The notes under the pieces: generated by a model
The model's database searches: none
Told to the model about the DNA's origin: nothing
What the model saw: the letters and a program-made list of their open reading frames with translations, nothing else
Origin: an uncultured Holophagaceae bacterium
Lineage (GTDB): Bacteria > Acidobacteriota > Holophagae > Holophagales > Holophagaceae
NCBI GenBank assembly: GCA_903884655.1
Contig: CAISFO010000008.1
Span: forward strand, 1 to 64,000
Direction of reading: 5' to 3'
DNA: 64,000 nt
Made by a program: the position numbers and the translations under genes
Shown here: in pieces, positions 53,307 through 63,491 of the stretch
Position numbering within the stretch: the first letter of the stretch is position 1
How the letters are laid out: each line of letters opens with the position of its first letter

Positions 53307-53779
53307 TGGCTGAAGGCCGGATCCACCTCACCACCTTCATCGAAGGGGTGCTGGTCCATGGCCAGCAGACGCCCTTCGTCCTGCTGGTGCCTTCCCCTCA
53401 CAGCCCCCACCGGGGTCTGCTCATGCCGGCCCAGATTCCCTGGTCACCAGGGTTCCTGCCGACGTCCCTGCTGAATGCGCAGATCGAGGCCGCCTGGGGC
53501 ATGCCCTTCCGGTTCGTGGACAAGTCCGTCCTGCCCGTGGTGTTCGATGAGCGCACCAGCCGGTTGCCAACGCCCTGGCTGCTGCGGCTGGAGGGCCTCG
53601 AGGGCCAGCAGCGGCTCTACCTGAGTCACCTGCTCAGGACCAAGGCTCCGGAGGACCTGCTGCCTCCCCCACCACCAGGGGGCCAGTGGTTCAGCGACAA
53701 GGGACTGGTCAGTGCGGATCTGCTTCCGGGTGTCCGCCGTCTCTGCCAGTCCGCCCTTCAGGCGATCCTGGAAGGTTGA
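53306..53779 (+). CDS. Hypothetical protein downstream of proS
   Basis: A 157-aa soluble protein. Its ATG overlaps the proS stop (TGATG), so it is probably made from the same transcript. Segments include FIEGVLVHGQQTPFVLLVPSPHSP, IEAAWGMPFRFVDKSVLPVVFDER and a Pro-rich stretch (LLPPPPPGG) near residue 120. I do not recognise a family. Its short distance from proS suggests a transcript-level link rather than a known function. Confidence 0.65.
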   Translation: MAEGRIHLTTFIEGVLVHGQQTPFVLLVPSPHSPHRGLLMPAQIPWSPGFLPTSLLNAQIEAAWGMPFRFVDKSVLPVVFDERTSRLPTPWLLRLEGLEGQQRLYLSHLLRTKAPEDLLPPPPPGGQWFSDKGLVSADLLPGVRRLCQSALQAILEG

Positions 53780-53803
53780 GGTTCCAATTTTTTGCCGCTC
53801 CAA

Positions 53804-53833
53804 CGAAAATCGGCGCCTTGGCGCCGATTTTCG
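53804..53833. terminator. Terminator between proS operon and ndk (bidirectional)
   Basis: A 13-bp stem (CGAAAATCGGCGC and its complement) with a 4-base loop. The arms carry AAAA and TTTT flanks, so it can serve both the plus-strand operon and ndk on the minus strand. Confidence 0.9.
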
Positions 53834-53854
53834 CGAGGGGCTTCCCCCGGAAGG

Positions 53855-54274
53855 TCAGTGCTGTTCAAACGCGTTGAAGAAGTAGCTGACCTCGAACTTC
53901 GCGCTTTCGGGCTTGTCGCTGCCATGGGTGGCGTTGCGGCCGATGCTGGCGCCGAAGCGCTTGCGGAGGGTCCCTTCGGCGGCGTTGGCGGGGTTGGTGG
54001 CGCCCATGAGCTCCCGCCAGCGCAGGATGGCATTCTCGCCTTCCAGCACCATGATCACCACCGGGCCCTCGCACATGAAGGTCTCCAATTCCGCGTAGAA
54101 GCCCTTGCCCACATGCTCGTGGTAGAAGCCCTGGCAGATGGCAGGGTTCAGCCGGGTGAGTTTGAGGCCCACGACCTTCAGCCCGCTCTGCTCGATGCTG
54201 CTGATGATTTCTCCCACATGGCCGTCCTTGACGGCGTCGGGCTTGACGATGGCAAAGGTGCGCTCAATGGCCAT
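53855..54274 (-). CDS. ndk: Nucleoside diphosphate kinase
   Basis: A 139-aa kinase equilibrating NTP and NDP pools. H117 in GRNATHGSD is the phosphate-carrying His. AIERTFAIVKPDAVKDGHVG is the classic N-terminus. ATG 54274 with GGAGG upstream is preferred over a longer frame to 54376. Divergent from secA with 140 bases between starts. Confidence 0.96.
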   Translation of the reverse strand: MAIERTFAIVKPDAVKDGHVGEIISSIEQSGLKVVGLKLTRLNPAICQGFYHEHVGKGFYAELETFMCEGPVVIMVLEGENAILRWRELMGATNPANAAEGTLRKRFGASIGRNATHGSDKPESAKFEVSYFFNAFEQH

Positions 54275-54414
54275 TGGTACCTCCAGAATCCAAACGACCA
54301 GTCTGACCTGCGCGGGTAACTTCGGCAACCACGGATGCTTGGACTTGAGTGCTGGCGCTGGGAAATGGGGATCCACCGCGCTACAATCAACGGTTTACGC
54401 GACTGGACGGCTGC

Positions 54415-57032
<2,618 letters not shown>

Positions 57033-57033
<1 letters not shown>

Positions 57034-57047
57034 CCGCCTCAGGCGGT
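57033..57047 (+). terminator. Small hairpin at the secA stop codon
   Basis: ACCGCC and GGCGGT pair around TCA, starting in the stop codon. The stem is only 6 bp, so this is a weak candidate, with a second hairpin (CGGGGG/CCCCCG, 57066-57085) followed by TGATTTT more likely to terminate. Confidence 0.3.
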
Positions 57048-57065
57048 TCCATCCGTGAAGGTTCC

Positions 57066-57094
57066 CGGGGGTCGCAGGGCCCCCGTGATTTTCC
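57066..57094 (+). terminator. Probable secA terminator
   Basis: CGGGGG (57066-57071) and CCCCCG (57080-57085) form a 6-bp GC stem with an 8-base loop, then TGATTTTCC. Located between secA and rapZ, so it could separate the two transcripts. Confidence 0.45.
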
Positions 57095-57131
57095 TGGGCC
57101 AGCGCCTTCGCGCCTGCTGCACACTAGGACC

Positions 57132-57983
57132 ATGGAACTCATCGTTGTCACTGGCTACTCGGGCGCAGGGCGGCACTCGGTGCTGGGCGCCCTGGAGGAC
57201 AGTGGCTGCACGGCCCTGGACAACGTGCCGCCTCGCCTCCTCGGGCCCCTGCTCGAACTGGAAGCCAAGCTGCAACCCAACCGCGAACGGCTGGTGGTCG
57301 GCATGGACAGCCGCCAGCCGGATTTCGTCGACGATTTCGCACCCCTGCTGGACCGCCTTAATCATGTCCAGGTTCCTGTGCAGGTGGTGTTCGTGGAGGC
57401 CTCGGAGGCGGTGCTGTTGCGCCGCTTCTCCGAGACCCGGCGCCCCCATCATCTGGCCCAGCAAGGCACGGCCGAGGAAGGCATCCGCAAGGAACGGGAA
57501 CTGCTCGCGCCCATCCGGGCCCTGGCCAGCACGATCATCGATACGAGTCAGCTCAGCCTGTCGGAGCTCCGCCTGCGGATCGCCTCCCTCGTGCCCCAGG
57601 TGCCCTCTCGCAACACCGCCGTGCGGCTCCTGAGTTTCGGCTTCAAGCGTGGCGTTCCGGCAGACGCGGACGTGATCCTGGACGCCCGTTTCCTGCCCAA
57701 CCCCTTCTACGTCGAGGCCCTGAAACCCCTCACCGGCCGCGACTGGCCCGTCCAGGAGTACCTGCTGGAGTCCCCGGACTACCGGGAGTTCCTGGAACGG
57801 GCTGAGTCCTGGCTGCGCTGGTCCCTGCCCCTGGTCCAGCAGGAGGGCCGGGCCTACCATACGCTTGCCATCGGCTGCACCGGCGGCCAGCACCGGTCCG
57901 TGGCGCTGGTGGAGATGCTGGCGCATCGGCTTCGGGGTGCTGTGGCGGCCCTGACGGTCCGGCACCGGGAACTAGAGGGCTGA
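57132..57983 (+). CDS. RapZ/YvcJ-like nucleotide-binding protein with altered P-loop
   Basis: A 283-aa protein of the RapZ family: N-terminal P-loop domain, then IVVxD-type DNVPPRLL, VVFVEASEAVLLRRFSETRRPHHLA, and a C-terminal domain with VNPFYV-like LPNPFYVEAL and TIAIGCTGGQHRSVALVEML. RapZ in E. coli regulates glmS through a small RNA, and YvcJ binds nucleotides and uracil-like ligands. The P-loop, usually GxSGAGKS, reads GYSGAGRHS; the Lys is replaced by Arg, so nucleotide hydrolysis may be weak. The ending overlaps the next gene (opposite strand) by 12 bases. Confidence 0.87.
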   Translation: MELIVVTGYSGAGRHSVLGALEDSGCTALDNVPPRLLGPLLELEAKLQPNRERLVVGMDSRQPDFVDDFAPLLDRLNHVQVPVQVVFVEASEAVLLRRFSETRRPHHLAQQGTAEEGIRKERELLAPIRALASTIIDTSQLSLSELRLRIASLVPQVPSRNTAVRLLSFGFKRGVPADADVILDARFLPNPFYVEALKPLTGRDWPVQEYLLESPDYREFLERAESWLRWSLPLVQQEGRAYHTLAIGCTGGQHRSVALVEMLAHRLRGAVAALTVRHRELEG

Positions 57984-59105
57984 GTCTCCCCCGGTGAACA
58001 CGACCCCGCGTTTCGCCAGGTCGGCGCGGATGAAGTCCCAGGCGCCGGGCTCCTGACCTACGAATTCGGGCGGGCTGATGCCCTTGCGGGTATAGCCGCC
58101 CTGGGCCACCAGGCGCACGGCGGCCGTGCAGGTGTAGCCCGTGGTGCGGGCCATGGAAGTGGTCCGGGTCGCCCGGTCGTACCGGTCCAGGAGGTTCAGT
58201 ACCTTGCGGATCTTCCTGCCGTCCTTTTCGCCTTCCACCGTGACCCGCATGACGGTGAAGTCTTCGTCGCCCTCTTCCATGAACCACATGGGGAAAAGCA
58301 AGGCTGTGGTCACATCCAGGGGACTGACTTCCACGCCTGCCACGCGAATGGTGTCCTTCCTGAAGAAGCCTGACTCCCGCAGCATGCGCATCTTTTCGAT
58401 GTGGCCGGGGTAGCGGAGGGTCTTCTCCTTCATGTCGGGGATCTGCGGAAAGCTCTTGATGAGGCTGCGCAGGCCGTCGGTGTTGAAGGACTCCAGGGTG
58501 CCGAGTTCCGGGAAGTCGATGAGCTCTGGCTCGGACAGGGCCGGGAAGACCACCACTTGACCGGCCTTCACGTAGCGGGTGGGCCGGGTGTACTCCTCGA
58601 TGACGTCGATGGGGCTGAAGCCGGCCTTGTACTCGTAGGGCCAGGTACGGACCACGGGCAGTCCGCCCTCCAGGCATTCGAAGGCGGTGATGCGATCCCA
58701 TTGGCGGGCGGCATCGCCCAGGATCATGTTGTGGCAGCCCGGCGCAATGCCGCAGTCCACGATGGCCGTGAGGTCCTGGGCCTTCGCCAGGGCGTCCAGC
58801 TCAAAGCAGTCCTCGTCGAAGAAGGAGATGTCCACCAGGGGCTTCCCCGCCTCCAGGACGGCCTTGGCGGTGGCGAACCCCATGAATCCTGGGACGGCTC
58901 CCACCACCAGGTCGGCATCCGCCGCCGCCTGCTTCACGCCTTCCGGCAGCGACAGGTCAGCGCGCCGGATGGAGAGGCCCCCGGCGGCCATCCGGGCCAG
59001 GGCTGCCTCGGAACAGTCGGCCACCGTAACCTTGAAATCCAGGGCTAGGTCCCTGGCCATGGCGCCGCCGACGCGACCTGCCCCCAGAACAACGACGTGG
59101 GTCAT
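57972..59105 (-). CDS. Saccharopine dehydrogenase-family protein
   Basis: A 377-aa oxidoreductase with an N-terminal Rossmann domain (VVVLGAGRVGGAMARDLA) and a C-terminal catalytic domain (VDCGIAPGCHNMILGDAA, GGLPVVRTWPYEYKAGFSPIDVIEEYTRPTR, SMARTTGYTCTAAVRLVAQGG). It resembles LysDH or Lys1-type enzymes that form delta-1-piperideine-6-carboxylate or saccharopine from lysine; the exact reaction is not resolved. ATG 59105 has GGAG upstream. The longer frame to 59270 is rejected. It probably functions in lysine metabolism. Confidence 0.8.
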   Translation of the reverse strand: MTHVVVLGAGRVGGAMARDLALDFKVTVADCSEAALARMAAGGLSIRRADLSLPEGVKQAAADADLVVGAVPGFMGFATAKAVLEAGKPLVDISFFDEDCFELDALAKAQDLTAIVDCGIAPGCHNMILGDAARQWDRITAFECLEGGLPVVRTWPYEYKAGFSPIDVIEEYTRPTRYVKAGQVVVFPALSEPELIDFPELGTLESFNTDGLRSLIKSFPQIPDMKEKTLRYPGHIEKMRMLRESGFFRKDTIRVAGVEVSPLDVTTALLFPMWFMEEGDEDFTVMRVTVEGEKDGRKIRKVLNLLDRYDRATRTTSMARTTGYTCTAAVRLVAQGGYTRKGISPPEFVGQEPGAWDFIRADLAKRGVVFTGGDSAL

Positions 59106-59513
59106 TGGAGCTCCTTCAAGCTGGGCCACCGGGTTTGGTGCTGTAGGGCGGCTTTTGGCCAGGATAGTCCTTCCCTCGGCGCCCTCCGCCAAGTCCAGAT
59201 CCCGGAGAGGGATCGGCACAGTGCCCTTCGACGGGTTGAAACCGGATGCCGGGGGTCCCGCGGGCTCCACTCTGTCCGCATCAGACCTGCAAACCGGCGT
59301 GACCCGACTGGTCCTGCCATGAAAGAGCCAGGCTCATGAGGCGGTCCATATTGGGCCCGCGCACCTTTACAGGATGTCAATTCAGCAACCGGGCTGCTGC
59401 CGGTCCGGGGGGAGCAGGCACCTCCCGGGTGGCGAAGAAAGGCTGCGGAGGCCAGTGCCCCACGCCCCACCTCTCCGGTGGTCGGAAGCCCTGAGCCACG
59501 GCATTCTGAAGGC
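59106..59513. other. Intergenic region between the saccharopine-dehydrogenase-like gene and mltG
   Basis: A 408-base divergent gap. I see no convincing protein frame and no RNA motif that I recognise. The plus-strand section 59384-59445 (near CCGGTCC...GGCACCTCCCGGG) can form GC stems. It presumably holds the promoters for both flanking genes. A 23-base AT-richer stretch lies near 59370-59390. Confidence 0.5.
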
Positions 59514-60551
59514 ATGGCGCGTTCCCCGATCTCCCTCCGGCTCTTCCTGGCCATCGCGTTCCTGGCCATTCTGCCGGGCCTGGGAGGCTGGTGGGCCTGG
59601 AAGGGGCAGGGGCCCCTCCAGCAGGAGGCCACGGTCCTGGTGAAGAAGGGCACGAGCATCAACCAAGTGGCGGACCAGCTCGAGCGCGAGGGCGTCATCC
59701 GCTCGGCCTCACTGTTCAAGCTCTGGGCCCGGGCCCGCAAGCTGCAACTCATTCGCGGTGAGTACACCTTCACGGCCCGGGCCAGCCTGGCGGACGTGGC
59801 GGGCAAGCTGCGCCGGGCCGAGATCCACTACACGCTGGTGACCATTCCGGAGGGTGCCCATGCCTGGTCCGTGCAGAAGCGTTTGAAGGCGTTCGTGCCA
59901 GAGGAGGCCTTCTGGATCCTGTGGAAGAGTCCGAGGCTGGCCAGGACGGCGGGGTTCGAGCAGGCTGAAACCCTGGAGGGACTGATCGCGCCAGCGACCT
60001 TCAGGCTGCACCATGCCCTCGAGCCCGAAGAAGTCATGCTCATGCTTGTGGAGGCCTTTCGGAACCAGGTCCGACCTGAGCTCGAGGGCGGCGTGCTGTC
60101 GCCGTACAAGACCCTGATCCTCGCCAGCCTGGTGGAGAAGGAAACCAAGCTGCCGGAGGAACAGGCGAAGGTGGCAGGCGTCTACAAGAAACGCCTGGAC
60201 CTTGGCATGCGCCTCCAGTGCGACCCCACCAGTCTCTATGCCCGCTGGCTCAGCGGGGACCTGCGGTTCAGCGCCCCCCTGGCGCCGGATATCCGGAGGC
60301 TTCACCGCTTCAATACCTACTCCGTGAGCGGCCTGCCCCCCACTCCCATCGCCATTCCAAGCGCTGCGGCCATCGAGGCCGCCAAGGCACCGCAAGTGAC
60401 GAAGGACCTCTATTTCGTGGCCACGGGGCAGGGTGGCCACAGGTTCGCCCCCAGCCTGGGCGACCACAACCGGAACGTGGGCGCCTACCGGAAGGAGCTG
60501 GCGCAACAGCAGCGGGCGGCCCGTGCCAGGAAAGCTCAGGGGGCGGGGTGA
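59514..60551 (+). CDS. mltG: Endolytic peptidoglycan transglycosylase MltG
   Basis: A 345-aa inner-membrane protein with one N-terminal membrane segment (about 8-28), a LysM-like subdomain (TVLVKKGTSINQVADQLEREGVI), and the YceG domain. E208 in LILASLVEKETKLPEE is the predicted catalytic Glu. It cleaves nascent glycan strands and limits chain length. Normal MltG has PDTY after the LEG motif; here it is PATF, a mild change. ATG 59514 follows GAAGG. It starts a short plus-strand set that includes tlyA. Confidence 0.9.
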   Translation: MARSPISLRLFLAIAFLAILPGLGGWWAWKGQGPLQQEATVLVKKGTSINQVADQLEREGVIRSASLFKLWARARKLQLIRGEYTFTARASLADVAGKLRRAEIHYTLVTIPEGAHAWSVQKRLKAFVPEEAFWILWKSPRLARTAGFEQAETLEGLIAPATFRLHHALEPEEVMLMLVEAFRNQVRPELEGGVLSPYKTLILASLVEKETKLPEEQAKVAGVYKKRLDLGMRLQCDPTSLYARWLSGDLRFSAPLAPDIRRLHRFNTYSVSGLPPTPIAIPSAAAIEAAKAPQVTKDLYFVATGQGGHRFAPSLGDHNRNVGAYRKELAQQQRAARARKAQGAG

Positions 60552-60715
60552 CCAGGCGATGGCGGACGGGGAGGGGACGCCACAGGAAATCCTGATTGCG
60601 GGCCCCCTGGAGACCGTTCCCGCAGGCATTAAGATGCCTGTCCTGGGCCGGTCCCGCCCCGGGAGACCGCACCCTGTGCGTTTTCCTCGCCATGAGAACC
60701 TTGGCCAGGGGTGGC

Positions 60716-60898
60716 TTAGGGAAGGGCGTCGAGGTAGCCGTCGATCAGCGAGGAGGTGGGCCAGTTCTCGGATTGATGTTTGGTGCAGGCCAGGAACTTC
60801 ACCGCAGCCTCTGGTTTGGCCAGTCTCAGCTCCTTGAGCGTGGGATAGACCTCAGCCAGGTTCCGCAATGAGTCGCCTTCGTCTTCCTTGCCCGACAC
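60716..60898 (-). CDS. Possible small protein (60 aa) between mltG and tlyA
   Basis: A minus-strand frame that reads SGKEDEGDSLRNLAEVYPTLKEL and continues to SSLIDGYLDALP. The balanced amino-acid composition looks like protein, unlike the Arg/Pro-rich frames nearby. The best start is GTG 60898, but the ribosome site (GGTGG) is weak. It could be the remnant of a longer gene. I recognise no family. Confidence 0.4.
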   Translation of the reverse strand: MSGKEDEGDSLRNLAEVYPTLKELRLAKPEAAVKFLACTKHQSENWPTSSLIDGYLDALP

Positions 60899-61029
60899 GA
60901 GCCCACCCCTCAACCACCACGACTGCGGTGCAGGTCGAGCCTGCTCCCACACCCACCTGCTGTCCACCGGGGATGATCGCCCCGGTTTCAGCGGTTGGCG
61001 CTGTCGGGGTCCTGTGCTCTGCTGGTGAC

Positions 61030-61809
61030 ATGCCGAAATGCCGCCTCGATCAGCTCCTGGTGCAGCGCGGGCTCTGCGAGACCCGGGCCAAGGCCCAGGC
61101 ACGCATCCTGGCGGGCGAGGTGCTGGTGGAGGACCGCCCCGTCACCAAGGCCGGCACTGCGGTGGATGAGGCCGTTGGCATCCGCCTGCGGGGTGACACG
61201 CTGCCGTTCGTGAGCCGGGGTGGACTGAAGCTGGCCGGGGCCCTGGATCTGTGGGGCCTCGATCCGGCCGGGCTGGTCTGCTTCGACGCCGGCGCCAGTA
61301 CGGGCGGCTTCACGGACTGTCTGCTTCAGCGGGGTGCTTCGAAAGTCTACGCCGTGGACGTGGGCACCAACCAGCTGCACTGGAAGCTGCGCAGCGATCC
61401 CCGCGTGGTTTCCATGGAGCAGGTGAACCTGCGGACCTGGGAGTCCACCCGCATTCCCGAGTGCTGCCACCTCCTGGTGGGCGACCTGAGCTTCATCTCC
61501 CTGCGGCTGGTCATCCCGCCGGTGCTGCCCAGCCTGCTGCCCGGTGCGGAGGCCGTCCTGCTGGTGAAGCCCCAGTTCGAGGCTGGGCGCGACGACGTCG
61601 GTGCCGGGGGCATCGTGCGGGATCCGGCCGTCCACCGGCGGGTGCTGGTGGACATCTGGGCCTTCTTCGCGGCCACGGAACTGCGCCCTCAGGCTCTGGC
61701 CATGAGTCCCATCAAGGGTGGCGAGGGCAACACGGAATTCCTCCTGCGCCTCGCCCTTGGTGGGGAGCTTGGCGACCTGGGTGCGGCCCTGGCCGGACTC
61801 GGGTTCTGA
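61030..61809 (+). CDS. tlyA: TlyA-type rRNA 2'-O-methyltransferase
   Basis: A 259-aa enzyme with an N-terminal S4 RNA-binding domain (CRLDQLLVQRGLCETRAKAQARILAGEVLVED) and an FtsJ-like SAM domain (CFDAGASTGGFTDCLLQRGASKVYAVDVG, MSPIKGGEGNTEFLL). In mycobacteria it methylates 16S C1409 and 23S C1920 and determines capreomycin sensitivity; the length (259 aa) suits the longer TlyA II type that modifies both. ATG 61030 is the first consistent start; an upstream frame to 60868 is spurious. Confidence 0.92.
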   Translation: MPKCRLDQLLVQRGLCETRAKAQARILAGEVLVEDRPVTKAGTAVDEAVGIRLRGDTLPFVSRGGLKLAGALDLWGLDPAGLVCFDAGASTGGFTDCLLQRGASKVYAVDVGTNQLHWKLRSDPRVVSMEQVNLRTWESTRIPECCHLLVGDLSFISLRLVIPPVLPSLLPGAEAVLLVKPQFEAGRDDVGAGGIVRDPAVHRRVLVDIWAFFAATELRPQALAMSPIKGGEGNTEFLLRLALGGELGDLGAALAGLGF

Positions 61810-61815
61810 ACATTC

Positions 61816-63384
61816 CTACAGGCTGTCCCAGTCGGTCCGGAGGGCTGGTCCTGGCGCCAGGATTTCTGTGGCCTCGGGTTCCACAAGGTCCTCCACGTTC
61901 GTGGTCTGCCAGCGAATGAACCCGGCCAGGACGGGCTGTCCGCCGGGGTGAGTACCCTGGCCGGTGAAGCCCATGCGGGACCTGGGATGGTTGGGGCTGG
62001 CGTTGAGGGTGTGGATGTCCGAGGGGCATTCGCGCTGGAACCGCCCGATGCAGGCCCGGTCCTGGGTATAGAGGCTGGTGACGGCGCCCCGAGGGGAGCC
62101 CTGGAGCCAGGTCAGGGTGTCGGTGACCTCCGCAAAGACCGACAGGTTCACCGTGGGGCCCTGCACCTGGTTCTGGAAGAGGGCCATGCTGGGCTGCACG
62201 CCTTCCCAGACACAGGGCTGCATGTAGAGGCCGTGGCCGATGTTCCCCTTCACGTGGGAGGTCCGGTTCTCTTCGTTCCACTGGTCGCCGCCCACCAGCA
62301 ACCTGGCGCCCTCGGTTCGACCCAGGTCCCAGTGCTCGCGGAAGGCCGTGGCTGTGCGGGCATTGATCATGGGGCCGAAGGCCACGTCCGGGTCACTCAT
62401 GGGGTTCCCAACCTCGAGACTCTGCACCCGGTCCAGAAACTGCTGCCGGAAGCGCGCCGAGCAGGCTTCATGGAGCAGGATGTTGGCCAAACCGATGGAG
62501 CCCTGCCCGGCCTGGGCAAAGGCCCCCTGCAGGGCATCCTCGACGGCGAGATCGAGGTTCGCGTCTGGCATGACCACCATGACGCCCTTCTGGGCCAGGT
62601 CCAGGCTCGGCAGGATCAGGTTGCGGCCGCACAGCTCGCCCACGGTCCGCCCCAGGGCGGCGGAGCCCACGAAGCTGAAGGACTGGAAGTGCCCCTTGTC
62701 GAGGCCCGCGAGGATGTGCTTGCCGCAGCCCGCCCTGCCCCGGCCGTTGACGGTGTTCACGACACCTGGCGGAAGACCTGCCTCGATCATGGCCCGCACC
62801 AGCAGGTAGGCCGAGGTGGGCGCGTTTTCGCTGGGTTTCCAGACCACCGTGTTGCCGCAGAGGATGGCGGGGAGGATCTTCCGGAAGGGGGCGGCCAAGG
62901 GTGAACTGCCAGTGGCGAGGAGTCCGCATACGCCCACTGGGCGGCCATGGGCCAGGATGCCGCCGCCAAGCTTGCGAACCTTCAGCCGCCGGGTTTCGGC
63001 GATGAAAAAGACACAAGCGTCGATGGCTCCCTGGACCTCAGCCTGAGCCTCCCGGGGCGTCATGCCGACCTCCCGGGTGACTACACGGGCGAGCTTGTCC
63101 CGGTGGGCCTTCAGGATTCCGGCCGTGCGCTGCGCCAGGGCCTCCCGTGTGGCCACGCTGGTGACTGACCAGCCCTTGAAAGCATCGGCGGCAGCCTTTG
63201 CGGCCCGGGCCACGTCCTTCTCGCCGCTGTCCGGGAACATGCCCACCAGGTCCCGGTGGTCCGCGGCGGACTTGGCCTGGATCAGGGACAGGTCGCCTTC
63301 GACCTCCTTCCCGTTCACCAGATTGAACCCGATGACACTCTTCCCGGCGGCGGTGGCATGGGGCGAGTTCGCTTTGAGATACAT
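61816..63384 (-). CDS. Aldehyde-dehydrogenase-like protein lacking catalytic residues
   Basis: A 522-aa protein colinear with NAD(P)-dependent aldehyde dehydrogenases, including KPSENAPTSAYLLVRAMIEAGLPPGVVN and the SFVGSAALGR turn. The usual catalytic Cys (GQxC) is Ser296 (GQGS, codon TCC), the catalytic Glu motif LELGGK is LDLAQK (D262), the oxyanion Asn of PWNFP is Ser near residue 160 (TGSSP), and the cofactor-positioning ExFGP is NQVQGP. It should not oxidise aldehydes by the usual mechanism. The frame is intact, and NAD contacts may remain. It could be a structural, regulatory or hydrolase-like paralogue. Confidence 0.82.
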   Translation of the reverse strand: MYLKANSPHATAAGKSVIGFNLVNGKEVEGDLSLIQAKSAADHRDLVGMFPDSGEKDVARAAKAAADAFKGWSVTSVATREALAQRTAGILKAHRDKLARVVTREVGMTPREAQAEVQGAIDACVFFIAETRRLKVRKLGGGILAHGRPVGVCGLLATGSSPLAAPFRKILPAILCGNTVVWKPSENAPTSAYLLVRAMIEAGLPPGVVNTVNGRGRAGCGKHILAGLDKGHFQSFSFVGSAALGRTVGELCGRNLILPSLDLAQKGVMVVMPDANLDLAVEDALQGAFAQAGQGSIGLANILLHEACSARFRQQFLDRVQSLEVGNPMSDPDVAFGPMINARTATAFREHWDLGRTEGARLLVGGDQWNEENRTSHVKGNIGHGLYMQPCVWEGVQPSMALFQNQVQGPTVNLSVFAEVTDTLTWLQGSPRGAVTSLYTQDRACIGRFQRECPSDIHTLNASPNHPRSRMGFTGQGTHPGGQPVLAGFIRWQTTNVEDLVEPEATEILAPGPALRTDWDSL

Positions 63385-63491
63385 GCCGGGCTCCAGGGCT
63401 TGGAAAACATGGCAAAAGCAGGCGCCACCTCTGCGGGCCTTCTCCAGTTATCGGTCGGCAGCCTGTACACTGGAATATTGCCGGAGTCCGG

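Noticed and set aside
59384..59460. Cobalamin riboswitch before mltG
   Set aside because: GGCCAGTG and GGCACTGG strings resemble a B12-box fragment only loosely; the conserved core is missing.
61816..63384. Calling the ALDH-like gene a pseudogene
   Set aside because: No stop or frameshift through 522 codons; only selected active-site residues are changed.
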